A stretch of 64,000 nucleotides of DNA from contig NZ_BSFI01000020.1 in NCBI RefSeq assembly GCF_027922265.1, forward strand, positions 41,437 through 105,436, written 5' to 3'. The notes under the pieces were generated by a model. It was not told the DNA's origin. It made no database searches and saw only the letters and a program-made list of their open reading frames with translations. Positions 44,349 through 54,118 of the stretch are shown piece by piece. The stretch comes from Hansschlegelia plantiphila (GTDB lineage Bacteria; Pseudomonadota; Alphaproteobacteria; Rhizobiales; Methylopilaceae). Made by a program: the position numbers and the translations under genes. Each line of letters begins with the position of its first letter. The first letter of the stretch is position 1.

Positions 44349-47300
44349 ATGAACATCGCGGCGCCGTTCATCTCCCGGCCTGTGGCGACCACGCTGCTGG
44401 CGCTCGCCGCGCTGCTTGCGGGCGTGTTGGGCTATCTGAAGCTTCCCGTCTCGTCGCTGCCGCAGGTCGACTTCCCGACGATCCAGGTCTCGACCCGGCT
44501 GCCGGGCGCGAACCCGCAGACGATGGCGTCCCTCGTGACCGCGCCGCTCGAACGCCAGCTCGGGCAGATCCCCTCGCTCGACGCGATGACCTCGACGAGC
44601 TCCTTCGGGCTCAGCCTGATCACGCTGCGCTTCGATCTCGACCGCGACATCGACGGCGCGGCGCAGGACGTGCAGGCCGCGATCAACGCCGCGAACTCGA
44701 CGCTGCCCAAGACCCTGCCCTACCCGCCGGTGTTCTCGAAGGTGAACCCGGCGAACACGCCGGTGCTCACGATCGCGCTGACCTCCGACGTGATCCCGAT
44801 CCGCGACGTCTCGGACCTCGCCGACACCCTCGTCGCCCAGCGCCTCGCCGAGGTGGTGGGCGTCGGCCGCGTCGCGATCGGCGGCGGCGTGAAGCCCGCG
44901 GTCCGGGTGCAGGCGGATATCAGGCGGCTCGCGGCCTATGGGCTGACCCTCGACACGCTGCGCACCGCGATCGCGGGCGCGAGCGTCGCAGGGCCTAAGG
45001 GGTCGATCGACGGCGATCGGCAGTCGTTCTCGATCTCGGCCAACGACCAGCTGACCACCGCCGACGGCTACCGCAACATCGTGATCGCGACCACAAACGG
45101 CGCGCCGGTGAAGCTGCGCGACGTGGCCGACGTCACTGACGGGCTCGAGGACACAGCGGTCTCCGCGAGCTACCAGGGCAAGCCCGCGATTGTGATCGAC
45201 GTCCAGCGCCAGCCGGGCGCGAACACCGTCGAGACGGTGGACGCGCTGCGGCGCGCGCTGCCCGAAATCCAGAAGGCGATGCCGACCGGGGTCACGGTGT
45301 CGGTCGTCGACGACCGCACCGACACCATCAAGGCCTCGATCCACGAGGTGCAGCTGACGCTCGCGCTCTCGGTCGGGCTCGTCGTGCTGGTGGTGCTGGT
45401 GTTCCTGCGGACCTTCCGCGCCACGCTGATCGCAGGCGTCGCGCTGCCGCTGTCGCTGATCGCCACCTTCGCGGTGATGTGGCTGTTCGGCTTCAGCGTC
45501 GACAACCTGTCGCTGATGGCGCTGGTGGTGGGCGCCGGCTTCATCGTCGACGACGCGATCGTCATGATCGAGAACGTCTCGCGGCATATCGAGGAAGGCT
45601 CGCCGCCGCTCAAGGCCGCTTACGACGGCGCGCGCGAGATCGGCTTCACCATCGTCTCGCTCACCGCCTCGCTGGTCGCGGTGTTCATCCCGCTGCTGTT
45701 CATGAGCGGGCTGATCGGCCGGGTGTTCCGCGAGTTCGCCGCGACTCTCACGATTGCGGTGATCGTCTCGATGGTGGTGTCGCTGACGCTGACGCCGATG
45801 ATGTGCGGCCGGCTGCTGCGTGCGCCGAAGGAGTCGAAGTCGCGCCTCGGCCGCGCGGCGGAGCGGGCGACGACGCGGTTCATCGAGGGCTACCGGAAGT
45901 CGCTGCTCGTCGTGCTGCGGCGCCAGGGTCTGACGCTGCTGGTCACGCTCGCCACTCTGGTCGCGACCGGCTGGCTCTATCTCGCATCCCCCAAGGGCTT
46001 CCTGCCGGACGAGGATTCCGGCCTGATCACCGCCACGATGGAGGCGGCGCAGGACGTCTCCTTCGTCGAGCTCCAGCGGCGCGACGCGGAGGTGGTGGCG
46101 GCGATCCGCGAGGACCCGGCGGTGCGCAACGTGGTCTCGGTGCTCGGCGTCAACAACCAGACCTCGACCCCGAATGCGGGCCGTCTCTCGATCGTGCTGA
46201 AGGCGCATGACGAGCGCGACGCGACCGCGGCTGAGGTGATCGCCCGGCTCGACGACAAGATCGGCGCTATCGCCGGCGTCTCGGTCGTGTTCCAGGCGGC
46301 CCAGGACCTGCAGATTTCGACCCGCGCGACGCGCGCCCGCTACCAGTACACGCTGACAGATTCCGACGCCGAGGAACTGTCGCGGGCCACCAAGAGGCTG
46401 GTCGACAAGCTGCAGGACTCGGTCGCGCTCCGCAATGTCGGCTCCGACGCGCGGCCCGGCGGCCTGCAGGCGCGGATCGCGATCGACAGGCTGGCGGCGG
46501 GGCGGCTCGACGTGACGGTGCAGGCGATCGCCGACGCGCTCTACGACGCCTATGGCCAGCGTCAGATCTCGACGATCTACGGCCAGGCCAACCAGTACCG
46601 CGTGGTGCTGGAGGCGACGCCGGGCCAGGCGAAGGATCCCGCCTCGATCGGCCGGCTTTACGTGATGTCGAGCGGCTCGACGCCCGTGCCGGTGCCGCTC
46701 GCGGCGATCGCGACGATCACGCTGGAGCCGGCGAACCTCGTGGTGTCGAACGAGGAGCAATTCCCGGCCGCGACGATCTCCTTCGACCTCGCCGACGGCT
46801 ATTCGCTGAGCGACGCCGTGACCGCGATCGCAGACGCCGAAGCCGACACCGGCAAACCCTCGACCGTCGTCGGCCAGTTCTCCGGCGACGCTGCGGAGTT
46901 CGCGGATTCGCTCGCCGGCCAGCCCTGGCTGATTCTGGCGGCCGTGATCGCGATCTACATCGTGCTGGGCGTGCTCTACGAGAGCTTCATCCACCCGCTG
47001 ACCATTCTCTCCACTCTGCCGTCGGCCGGCGTCGGCGCGCTGATCGCGCTCAAGCTGTTCGGGCTGGAGCTGTCGATCGTGGCGCTGATCGGCGTCATCC
47101 TGCTGATGGGCATCGTGAAGAAGAACGCGATCATGATGATCGACTTCGCGCTCGACGCCGAGCGCGAGCGCGGGCTGTCGCCGGAGGCCTCGATCGTGGA
47201 GGCCGCGGCGCTCAGGTTCCGCCCGATCATGATGACGACGCTCGCCGCCTTGCTCGGCGCGCTGCCGCTGGCGCTTGCGGCCGGTCCGGGCGCGGAGCTG

Positions 47301-47453
47301 CGCGTGCCGCTCGGGGTGACGATCATCGGCGGCCTGCTGCTCAGCCAGCTGCTGACGCTCTACACCACGCCCGTCGTCTATCTCGCGATGGAGCGCCTCC
47401 GCCTCGCCTTCGGCCGCCGGGCGCCGGAGCCGCATCAGGAACCTGCGGAGTGA
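44349..47453 (+). CDS. mdtB: RND multidrug efflux pump, MdtB-like
   Basis: A 1034-residue inner-membrane RND pump with twelve helices and two large periplasmic loops. It begins MNIAAPFISRPVATTLLALAALLAG, has the proton-relay motif GAGFIVDDAIVMIENVSRH in TM4, and GVILLMGIVKKNAIMMIDFALDAERERG in the second half. The sequence resembles MdtB, half of the heterotrimeric MdtBC pump. It is preceded by an intergenic repeat that separates it from mdtA by 292 nt, and followed by a close paralogue. Confidence 0.95.
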   Translation: MNIAAPFISRPVATTLLALAALLAGVLGYLKLPVSSLPQVDFPTIQVSTRLPGANPQTMASLVTAPLERQLGQIPSLDAMTSTSSFGLSLITLRFDLDRDIDGAAQDVQAAINAANSTLPKTLPYPPVFSKVNPANTPVLTIALTSDVIPIRDVSDLADTLVAQRLAEVVGVGRVAIGGGVKPAVRVQADIRRLAAYGLTLDTLRTAIAGASVAGPKGSIDGDRQSFSISANDQLTTADGYRNIVIATTNGAPVKLRDVADVTDGLEDTAVSASYQGKPAIVIDVQRQPGANTVETVDALRRALPEIQKAMPTGVTVSVVDDRTDTIKASIHEVQLTLALSVGLVVLVVLVFLRTFRATLIAGVALPLSLIATFAVMWLFGFSVDNLSLMALVVGAGFIVDDAIVMIENVSRHIEEGSPPLKAAYDGAREIGFTIVSLTASLVAVFIPLLFMSGLIGRVFREFAATLTIAVIVSMVVSLTLTPMMCGRLLRAPKESKSRLGRAAERATTRFIEGYRKSLLVVLRRQGLTLLVTLATLVATGWLYLASPKGFLPDEDSGLITATMEAAQDVSFVELQRRDAEVVAAIREDPAVRNVVSVLGVNNQTSTPNAGRLSIVLKAHDERDATAAEVIARLDDKIGAIAGVSVVFQAAQDLQISTRATRARYQYTLTDSDAEELSRATKRLVDKLQDSVALRNVGSDARPGGLQARIAIDRLAAGRLDVTVQAIADALYDAYGQRQISTIYGQANQYRVVLEATPGQAKDPASIGRLYVMSSGSTPVPVPLAAIATITLEPANLVVSNEEQFPAATISFDLADGYSLSDAVTAIADAEADTGKPSTVVGQFSGDAAEFADSLAGQPWLILAAVIAIYIVLGVLYESFIHPLTILSTLPSAGVGALIALKLFGLELSIVALIGVILLMGIVKKNAIMMIDFALDAERERGLSPEASIVEAAALRFRPIMMTTLAALLGALPLALAAGPGAELRVPLGVTIIGGLLLSQLLTLYTTPVVYLAMERLRLAFGRRAPEPHQEPAE

Positions 47454-47477
47454 GGACGGGGGCCCATAAGGCGCGCC

Positions 47478-47565
47478 GTCGTCCTCCGGCTCGACCGGAG
47501 GACCCAGCTTCGGCGTCGGGCGTCAGGCTCGGCGTGGACGGTCCGGTGAAGCCGGACCACGACGG
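47478..47565. repeat. Second type of palindromic intergenic repeat
   Basis: Two inverted repeats of related sequence lie between mdtB and mdtC: GTCCTCCGGCTCGACCGGAGGAC (as pair arms GTCCTCCGG/CCGGAGGAC) and GGTCCGG-TGAAG-CCGGACC. The pattern (cctccgg...ccggagga, then ggtgaagccggaccacgac) is familiar from intergenic DNA of Alphaproteobacteria. It differs from the CTCTCCCC type. Confidence 0.6.
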
Positions 47566-47602
47566 GCTCCATTCCGCCGCCGCGTCGGCGGGTCGGCGGT
47601 AG

Positions 47603-50600
47603 ATGTCCCTCTCCAGCCCCTTCATCCGCCGGCCGGTCGGGACCGCGCTGCTTGCGATCGGACTCATGCTGGTCGGGGTCGCGGCCTATATGCGGCTGCC
47701 GGTCGCGAGCACGCCGAACGTGGAGTTCCCCGCGATCTTCGTGCAGGCGAGCAGGCCCGGCGCGGAGCCGAGCGTGATGGCGGCGACCGTCGCCGCGCCG
47801 CTCGAACGTTCTCTCGGGGCGATCGCCGGCGTCACGGAGCTGACCTCGACCTCCGCGCTCGGCTCGACGCGGATCGCGATACAGTTCGACCTCAACCGCA
47901 ACATCGACGACGCCGCGCGCGACGTGCAGGCGGCGCTGAACGCGGCGGCCGCCGACCTGCCTTCCGACATCCCGACGCTGCCGACCTTCCGCAAGATCAA
48001 TCCCGCGGCGCTCCCCGTCATGGTGCTGGCGCTGACCTCCGACGTGCTGCCGCAGGCCCGCGTCTACGACGCCGCCGACAGCGTGCTCGTCCAGCGGCTG
48101 AGCCAGGTCGCGGGCGTGGGCGAGGTCAACGTCGCGGGCGCTGAGCAGCCGGCGGTGCGGGTGCGGCTCGACCCGGACCGGCTGGCCACGATGGGCCTGT
48201 CGCTCGACGACGTCCGCGCCGCGGTCGACAACGCCAACGTGCTGGCGCCGGTCGGCGCGCTCGCCGGAGACGACCGCTCGATCTCGATCGCGCTCGACGG
48301 CGAACTCGGCTCCGACCCGAAGAATTACGAGAACATCGTCATCCACACCGCGAACGGCGCGGTGGTGCGGCTCGGCGACGTCGCCGACGTCGCGGCCGGA
48401 ACCCGCAACGCCCGCACCGCCGGCTGGCTGAACGGCAAGCCCGCGACGCTCGTCAACGTCACCAAACAGCCCGCGGCGAACGTGCTGGAGACAGTCGACG
48501 GCGTGAAGGCGATCCTTCCCGAGCTGTCGCGCTGGATTCCGGCCGGCATCGACGTCCACGTGCTGGTCGACCGCACCACGACGATCCGCGCCAGCGTCGC
48601 CGACATGCAGAAGACGCTGCTGATCTCGATCGGCCTTGTGATGCTGGTGGTGCTGGTGTTCCTCAAGCGCGCCGCGCCGACATTCGCCGCCGGCGTCACC
48701 GTGCCGCTCGCCCTCGCCGGCGCCTTCGCGGGAATGTGGGTCTTCGGCTTCTCGATCGACAACCTGTCGCTGATGGCGCTCGCGGTCGCCGTCGGCTTCG
48801 TGGTCGACGACGCCATCGTCATGATCGAGAACGCCTACCGCAACCTCGAGAAGGGCATGACTCCCGTCGAGGCGGCGCTGACCGGGGCGCGCGAGATCGC
48901 CTTCACGGTCGTCGCGATCTCGATCTCGCTGGTGGCGGCTTTCATCCCGCTGCTGTTCCTGGGCGGGCTGGCGGGTCGGCTGTTCTTCGAATTCTCGATG
49001 ACGCTGGTTTTCGCCATCGCTGTCTCCACCGTGGTCTCGCTCACCGTCACGCCGATGATCTGCGGCCAGTTGCTCAAGCCCGAGAGGAAGGATCGCAAAC
49101 CTGGCGTCGTCGACCGGCTTGCGAACCGCTACGCCTCGAGCCTGAAATTCGCGATGCGCGCCCCCTGGCTGATGGCGCTGCTGATGCTGCTCGCCGCCGC
49201 GTGGGCGGTTCATCTCTATATCGCCATGCCCAAGGGCTTCTTCCCCGAGGACGACACCGGCGTGCTGAACGCCTTCACCGAAGCGTCCGCCGACGTCTCG
49301 TTCGACGCGATGTCCACGCTTCAGCAGAGAGCGGCGGCGATCATCGCCGCCGATCCGGCCGTCGAGTCGGTCGCGCCGTCCGTCGGCGGCGGGCGCAGCG
49401 TGTCGAACCAGGGGCGCATCCAGATCGCGCTCAAGCCGCTGGGCGAACGGCCGCCGGCGAGCCAGGTGATCGAGCGCCTGCGGAAGCCGCTTTCCGATCT
49501 GCCGGGCCTGCGCGTCTTCCTGATGGCCCAGCAGGACATCCGGGCGGGGGCGCGCGAGGGCCGTTCGCAATACCAGTTCACGCTGTGGTCGTCGGATCTC
49601 GATCTGCTGCAGGAGACGGCCCCCAAGGTGGTCGAGAGGCTGCAGCGCATCAGGATGCTGCGCGACGTCGCGACCGACCGGGAGGCGAACGCAATCGACC
49701 TCCTGCTCAACATCGACCGGGACAAGGCCGCCCGCCTCGGCGTCTCGATCGACGCGATCGACGCCGCCCTCAACACCTCGTTCTCGCAACGCCAGATCTC
49801 GGTGATCTATGGGCGGCGAAACCAGTACCGCGTCGTGATCGAGCTCGCTCCCGAGCAGTCGTCGGACTCAAGCGACGTGCTGAAGATTCATGTTCCGACG
49901 TCGTCCGGAACGCAGATACCGCTGTCCACGGTCGCGACCGTCACACGGCGTGTGGCGCCGCTGGTGGTGAACCACCAGGGCCAATACCCGTCGATCACCA
50001 TCACCTATGACGTCGCGCCGGACGGCTCGGCCGGCGAGGCGACGGAGCTGGTCGCGAAGGCGGTCGCGGGGCTCCACCTGCCCGACGGGGTCAATTCGAG
50101 CTTCGCCGGCGACGCGGCGGAACTCGAGAAGGCCGCCGGCGGCCAGTCCATCACCATCCTCGCGGCGCTGGTCGCGATCTATCTCGTGCTCGGCGTCCTG
50201 TACGAGAGCTATGTCCACCCGCTGACGATCCTGTCGACGCTGCCGCCGGCGGGCCTCGGCGCGCTTCTCGCGCTTCAGGTCGCCGGCGACGACCTCACGC
50301 TGATCGCGCTGATCGGCATCATCCTGCTGATCGGCCTCGTGAAGAAGAACGGCATCATGCTGGTCGACTTCGCCCTCGACGCCGAGCGCTCGCGCGGCCT
50401 GTCGCCGGCCGACGCGATCGTCGAAGCCGCGCGGGTGCGGTTCCGGCCGATCCTGATGACCACCTTCGCGGCGCTGCTCGGCGCGCTGCCGCTCGCCTTC
50501 GGCGAGGGGCCGGGCTCGGAGCTCCGGCGCCCGCTCGGAATCACGATCGTCGGGGGGCTTATCGTCAGCCAGGCGCTGACGCTCTACACGACGCCCGCGA

Positions 50601-50671
50601 TCTACCTGCTGCTCGACCGGCTGCGACGCCGGAAGAAGCCGCAGCCGATAGCGCTGCAACCGGCGGAATAA
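47603..50671 (+). CDS. mdtC: RND multidrug efflux pump, MdtC-like
   Basis: A 1022-residue RND pump, paralogous to the preceding gene: MSLSSPFIRRPVGTALLAIGLML, AVGFVVDDAIVMIENAYRN in TM4, and LIGIILLIGLVKKNGIMLVDFALDAERSRG. Two adjacent RND genes after one adaptor gene is the MdtABC arrangement, in which the two pumps form a mixed trimer. The substrate is unknown. Confidence 0.95.
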   Translation: MSLSSPFIRRPVGTALLAIGLMLVGVAAYMRLPVASTPNVEFPAIFVQASRPGAEPSVMAATVAAPLERSLGAIAGVTELTSTSALGSTRIAIQFDLNRNIDDAARDVQAALNAAAADLPSDIPTLPTFRKINPAALPVMVLALTSDVLPQARVYDAADSVLVQRLSQVAGVGEVNVAGAEQPAVRVRLDPDRLATMGLSLDDVRAAVDNANVLAPVGALAGDDRSISIALDGELGSDPKNYENIVIHTANGAVVRLGDVADVAAGTRNARTAGWLNGKPATLVNVTKQPAANVLETVDGVKAILPELSRWIPAGIDVHVLVDRTTTIRASVADMQKTLLISIGLVMLVVLVFLKRAAPTFAAGVTVPLALAGAFAGMWVFGFSIDNLSLMALAVAVGFVVDDAIVMIENAYRNLEKGMTPVEAALTGAREIAFTVVAISISLVAAFIPLLFLGGLAGRLFFEFSMTLVFAIAVSTVVSLTVTPMICGQLLKPERKDRKPGVVDRLANRYASSLKFAMRAPWLMALLMLLAAAWAVHLYIAMPKGFFPEDDTGVLNAFTEASADVSFDAMSTLQQRAAAIIAADPAVESVAPSVGGGRSVSNQGRIQIALKPLGERPPASQVIERLRKPLSDLPGLRVFLMAQQDIRAGAREGRSQYQFTLWSSDLDLLQETAPKVVERLQRIRMLRDVATDREANAIDLLLNIDRDKAARLGVSIDAIDAALNTSFSQRQISVIYGRRNQYRVVIELAPEQSSDSSDVLKIHVPTSSGTQIPLSTVATVTRRVAPLVVNHQGQYPSITITYDVAPDGSAGEATELVAKAVAGLHLPDGVNSSFAGDAAELEKAAGGQSITILAALVAIYLVLGVLYESYVHPLTILSTLPPAGLGALLALQVAGDDLTLIALIGIILLIGLVKKNGIMLVDFALDAERSRGLSPADAIVEAARVRFRPILMTTFAALLGALPLAFGEGPGSELRRPLGITIVGGLIVSQALTLYTTPAIYLLLDRLRRRKKPQPIALQPAE

Positions 50672-50694
50672 GCCGCAGGCCGGCCGTCCGCCGG

Positions 50695-51696
50695 TCAGGT
50701 CTTGCTGATTTTCTCCTCCGGACCGACGGCCTCCTTGTGGCCGCCGAACTGGAAGCGCATCGCAGACAGCAGCTTGTCGCCGAACGGGTGATCGATGCGC
50801 GAGCGGAAGCGGGCGAAGAGAGCCGCGGCCAGCACGTCGACCGGCACTGCCTCCTCGATCGCGGCCTCGATGGTCCAGCGGCCTTCGCCGGAGTCGGCCA
50901 CGCGGCCCTCGAACCGGTCCAGGCTCGGATCGCTCGCAAGCGCCGTGGCCGTGAGGTCGAGCAGCCAGGACGACACCACGCTGCCCCGCCGCCAGACCTC
51001 GGCCACGTCGGCGACGTCGATGTCGAAACGGCGATCCTCCGGCAGCTCCTTGGACGACTTATTGCGCAGGATGTCGAAGCCCTCGGCGTAGGCCTGCATC
51101 AGGCCGTATTCGATGCCGTTGTGGATCATCTTGACGAAATGGCCGGAGCCGGTCGGCCCGCAATGCATGTAGCCCTGCTCGACGCGGGGGTCGCGGCCGT
51201 CGCGGCCGGGCGTCTTCGAGATGCCGCCGGCGCCGGGCGCGAGCGTCGCGAGGATCGGGTCGAGGCGCTTCACGACGTCGGCCTCTCCGCCGATCATCAT
51301 GCAGTAGCCGCGCTCGCGGCCCCAGACGCCGCCGGAGGTGCCCACGTCGACGAAGTGGATGTTCTTCTCGATCAGCGCCGCGCCGCGGGCGATGTCGTCC
51401 TTGTAGAAGGAGTTGCCGCCGTCGATGATCACGTCGTCGGGCGACAGCAAGTTCGCCAGCTGGTCGATGGCGTCTCCGGTGATCTTGCCCTCGGGCAGCA
51501 TCACCCAGACGACCCGCGGAGCGGGCAGCGCCGCGACGAGATCAGCGATCGCGTGCGCCGGGACCGCGCCTTCGCCCGCCAATCCGTCGACCGCCTTGGC
51601 GTCGACGTCGAAGGCGACGCATTCGTGGCCGCCGTCCAACAGCCGCCGCACGATGTTGCCGCCCATCCGGCCGAGGCCGATCACTCCGATGCGCAT
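50695..51696 (-). CDS. gnd: 6-phosphogluconate dehydrogenase, short (GndA) form
   Basis: A 333-residue decarboxylating 6PGDH of the short form: [61 protein letters not shown] and [23 protein letters not shown] with the catalytic Lys and Asn. The short form is usually NAD-preferring and occurs in methylotrophs. No zwf or pgl gene is nearby. It converges on mdtC and is divergent from the MoxR cluster. Confidence 0.95.
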   Translation of the reverse strand: MRIGVIGLGRMGGNIVRRLLDGGHECVAFDVDAKAVDGLAGEGAVPAHAIADLVAALPAPRVVWVMLPEGKITGDAIDQLANLLSPDDVIIDGGNSFYKDDIARGAALIEKNIHFVDVGTSGGVWGRERGYCMMIGGEADVVKRLDPILATLAPGAGGISKTPGRDGRDPRVEQGYMHCGPTGSGHFVKMIHNGIEYGLMQAYAEGFDILRNKSSKELPEDRRFDIDVADVAEVWRRGSVVSSWLLDLTATALASDPSLDRFEGRVADSGEGRWTIEAAIEEAVPVDVLAAALFARFRSRIDHPFGDKLLSAMRFQFGGHKEAVGPEEKISKT

Positions 51697-51988
51697 CGCT
51701 GGTCTTCCTTCTGGGAGGTGAGGTCCGTGCCGCACTGCGGGATATGTTAGGGCGGGACGCCTGCGCATGAAACCGCGGGGCTGCATTGCGACGCTGCCCC
51801 GGCGCACGCCGCTTTCCCGGACCACGCCATGCGGCGTTCCGTCTCGGGGCGCCGCCGCGCGCAGGATTGACGCGCGGTCCGATAACAGGCGTGATCCGTA
51901 ATAAGGCCCTTAAGAGGCCGTGCTTTCCGGGGAGGTCTACATTGCGTCCACTGGCGAAGGATCGTCCGCTCGCGCGGTCGGTCAGGGC
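51697..51988. promoter_or_regulatory. Divergent control region gnd / MoxR cluster
   Basis: A 292-nt non-coding region. It includes a GTAATAAG box (51898-51905) on the plus strand, 83 nt before the moxR start, matching the boxes of the xox region in sequence and distance. Confidence 0.45.
51898..51905 (+). promoter_or_regulatory. TAATAAG box upstream of moxR
   Basis: GTAATAAG on the plus strand, oriented toward moxR and ending 83 nt before its ATG. It is the only box of this kind I found outside the first 17 kb. Confidence 0.4.
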
Positions 51989-52990
51989 ATGAACGTGCAG
52001 GACAAGGCGCCCGCCGCGGCTGCGACCGCCGACATGGCCCTGAGAGACCGGGTCGGCGCGCTGAGGGCGGGGCTCGAAGACGGTCTTATCGGCGCCTCCG
52101 GCCTCGTGCAGCGCCTGCTGATCGGGCTTCTCACCGGCGGCCATGTGCTTGTCGAGGGCGCGCCGGGCCTCGCCAAGACCCGCGCCGTCAAGCGGCTGTC
52201 GTCGGGTCTCGACGCCTCCTTCGCCCGCATCCAGTGCACGCCCGACCTGATGCCGGCCGACCTGACCGGCACGACGGTCTGGCGCCCGGACCAGGGCAGG
52301 TTCGAGTTCCTCCCCGGCCCGATCTTCCATTCGCTGGTGCTGGTCGACGAGATCAACCGCGCGCCCCCGAAGGTGCAGTCGGCGCTGCTGGAGGCGATGG
52401 CCGAGCGGCAGGTGACGGCGGGCGCCAGCACCTATCCGCTGCCCGACCCCTTCATGGTGGTCGCGACCCAGAACCCGATCGAGCACGAGGGCACCTTCCC
52501 GCTGCCCGAGGCGCAGCTCGACCGCTTCCTGATGCACGTCGTCGTAGGCCTCCCGGACACCACGTCCGAGCGGCTGATCCTCGACCTCGTGGAGCGCGAG
52601 ACTGCGGGCCACGAGCAGGCGATGCCGCTGAAGCTCTCGGGCGAGGAGGTGCGAGCCGCCCGTCGTGACGTCGCGAACGTCTATCTTGCGCCTGCGCTGA
52701 AGGACTACATCGTCCGCCTGGTCTCGGCGACGCGCGACGCCGACACCGTGCCGGAGGTCCGCCGGGCGATCGAGTATCCGGTGTCGCCGCGCGGAACGCT
52801 GTCGCTGGCGGCGGCGTCGAAGGCGCGCGCCTATCTCGAGGGCCGCGACCACGTCACCCCCGACGACGTCGCGGATCTCGCGGCCGACACCCTCGCGCAC
52901 CGGCTCGTCCTGACATGGCGGGCGGCCGCCGACGGGCGGACGGCGCGCGACCTCGTCGGCCCGCTGCTCGACGCGGTGCGGCCGCTGTAG
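51989..52990 (+). CDS. moxR: MoxR-family AAA+ ATPase
   Basis: A 333-residue AAA+ ATPase: Walker A GAPGLAKT (57-64), Walker B LVLVDEINRAPPKVQSALLEAMAE, sensor 1 VVATQNPIEHEGTFPLPEAQLDRF, and a C-terminal lid. MoxR proteins act with VWA proteins as chaperones for complexes or metal insertion; MxaR is the version in methanol dehydrogenase maturation. It leads a seven-gene cluster here. ATG 51989 begins the conserved part, though the frame is open from 51920. Confidence 0.94.
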   Translation: MNVQDKAPAAAATADMALRDRVGALRAGLEDGLIGASGLVQRLLIGLLTGGHVLVEGAPGLAKTRAVKRLSSGLDASFARIQCTPDLMPADLTGTTVWRPDQGRFEFLPGPIFHSLVLVDEINRAPPKVQSALLEAMAERQVTAGASTYPLPDPFMVVATQNPIEHEGTFPLPEAQLDRFLMHVVVGLPDTTSERLILDLVERETAGHEQAMPLKLSGEEVRAARRDVANVYLAPALKDYIVRLVSATRDADTVPEVRRAIEYPVSPRGTLSLAAASKARAYLEGRDHVTPDDVADLAADTLAHRLVLTWRAAADGRTARDLVGPLLDAVRPL

Positions 52991-53044
52991 CGCGAGGCCA
53001 CGCGCGATGACCGTTCGGCAGCCCATGCTCCGGAAGCGAGTTTC

Positions 53045-53186
53045 TTCCTTCACCTCTCCCCGGTGGGGAGAGGTCGGCGCGAAGCGCCGGGTGAGGGGGA
53101 GCAGCCCTTTCCGGAGAGGACGAGGCCCCCTCACCCGCCGCCGCTTGCGCGACGTCGACCTCTCCCCGCTGGGGAGAGGTAAAGAG
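53045..53186. repeat. Palindromic intergenic repeat, copy 2
   Basis: A near copy of the element at 44076-44219, bounded by CCTCTCCCCGGTGGGGAGAGG and CTCTCCCCGCTGGGGAGAG, with the same inner blocks. It fills most of the gap between moxR and the DUF58 gene, so it interrupts the operon without ending it. Confidence 0.8.
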
Positions 53187-53218
53187 CATCGCCACGCCCG
53201 GCGACGGGGCGCATCGTG

Positions 53219-54118
53219 ATGGACGGAGCGCTCGTTCCCGGCGTCGATCTCGACGCCACCGCGCTCATGGGGCTGAAGCACCTCACGGGGCGCGGCGCGC
53301 CGACGGGCGCGCGCAGGCTGGCGGCGCGGCCGGGCGGCATCGTCACGCGCCGGCGGGGCAGAGGCAGCGAGATCGACGACGTGCGCCCGTGGGTCGACGG
53401 CGACGACATCCGACATGTCGACCGCAACGCCACCGCCCGCACCGGGCTGCTGCACGCCCGCACCTTTCGCGACGAGCGCGAGCGCGCCGTGCTGCTGGTC
53501 GCGGATTTCCGCCCCGCCATGCTGTTCGGCACCCGCCGCGCGTTCCGCTCGGTGGCGGCGGCGGAAGCGCTCGCCATGGTCGGCTGGCGGGCCGCGGCGG
53601 AGGGCGGGCGCATCGGGCTGCTGGCCGTCGGGACGGGCGAGCCGTCCTTCGTGCGGCCCAAAGGCGGCGAGCGGGCGATGAGCGCGATCGTCGGCGTGAT
53701 GGCGCGCGCCCACGCCGACGCGCTCGCCGGCGCCGACAGAGCCGACCCGCCTCTGGCGGACTCCCTCGAGACTGCCGTCGGCGCCCTGCCCCGCGGCGGC
53801 CATCTGATCCTCGCGAGCGGGCTCGACGAGCCGGGCCTGCGCTTCGACGAGGTGATCAAGGCGGCGGCGACCCGCGTCGCGATCACCGTGCTGCTGGTCG
53901 CCGACGCCTTCGAGCGCGACGCCCCGCGCGGCGCCTACGCCTTCCTATCGCGCGACGGGCGGCGTGGCTGGCTGTCCGGCCGCCAGGGCGGCGAGGCGCA
54001 TGCTGACTACCGCCGCGAGAGGCTCGCGGGGCTCGGCGTCGGCGCGATCGAGATCGACGCGGCCGCCGGCCCCGAGCGCGTCGCGCCGCTGCTGGAGCGC
54101 CTCGATGCAACAAGATGA
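53219..54118 (+). CDS. DUF58 protein (MxaS/BatA-associated)
   Basis: A 299-residue DUF58 protein: RLAARPGGIVTRRRGRGSEIDDVRPWVDGDDIRHVDRNATARTG is the family core, followed by a degenerate VWA-like domain (VLLVADFRPAMLFGT). MxaS is the equivalent in the mxa cluster. GTG 53216 and ATG 53219 are adjacent; the ATG is used here. It overlaps the next gene by 14 nt. Confidence 0.9.
   Translation: MDGALVPGVDLDATALMGLKHLTGRGAPTGARRLAARPGGIVTRRRGRGSEIDDVRPWVDGDDIRHVDRNATARTGLLHARTFRDERERAVLLVADFRPAMLFGTRRAFRSVAAAEALAMVGWRAAAEGGRIGLLAVGTGEPSFVRPKGGERAMSAIVGVMARAHADALAGADRADPPLADSLETAVGALPRGGHLILASGLDEPGLRFDEVIKAAATRVAITVLLVADAFERDAPRGAYAFLSRDGRRGWLSGRQGGEAHADYRRERLAGLGVGAIEIDAAAGPERVAPLLERLDATR

Noticed and set aside
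44076..47435. A very long open frame (over 1,100 codons) on the minus strand opposite mdtB
   Set aside because: It is Arg/Asp/His-rich low-complexity translation of the complementary strand of a GC-rich RND gene. It has no recognisable domain, whereas mdtB on the plus strand is a full-length family match.
47435..49789. A 784-codon frame on the minus strand opposite mdtC
   Set aside because: Same reason: it mirrors the codon pattern of mdtC and shows no domain or credible start.
51865..51900. TTGACG near 51867 considered as a sigma-70 -35 element for moxR
   Set aside because: No convincing -10 hexamer lies at the proper spacing, so a promoter cannot be assigned from sequence alone.
44076..53186. 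Palindromic repeats considered as CRISPR
   Set aside because: Only two distant copies of one element exist, with no regular repeat-spacer series and no cas genes.
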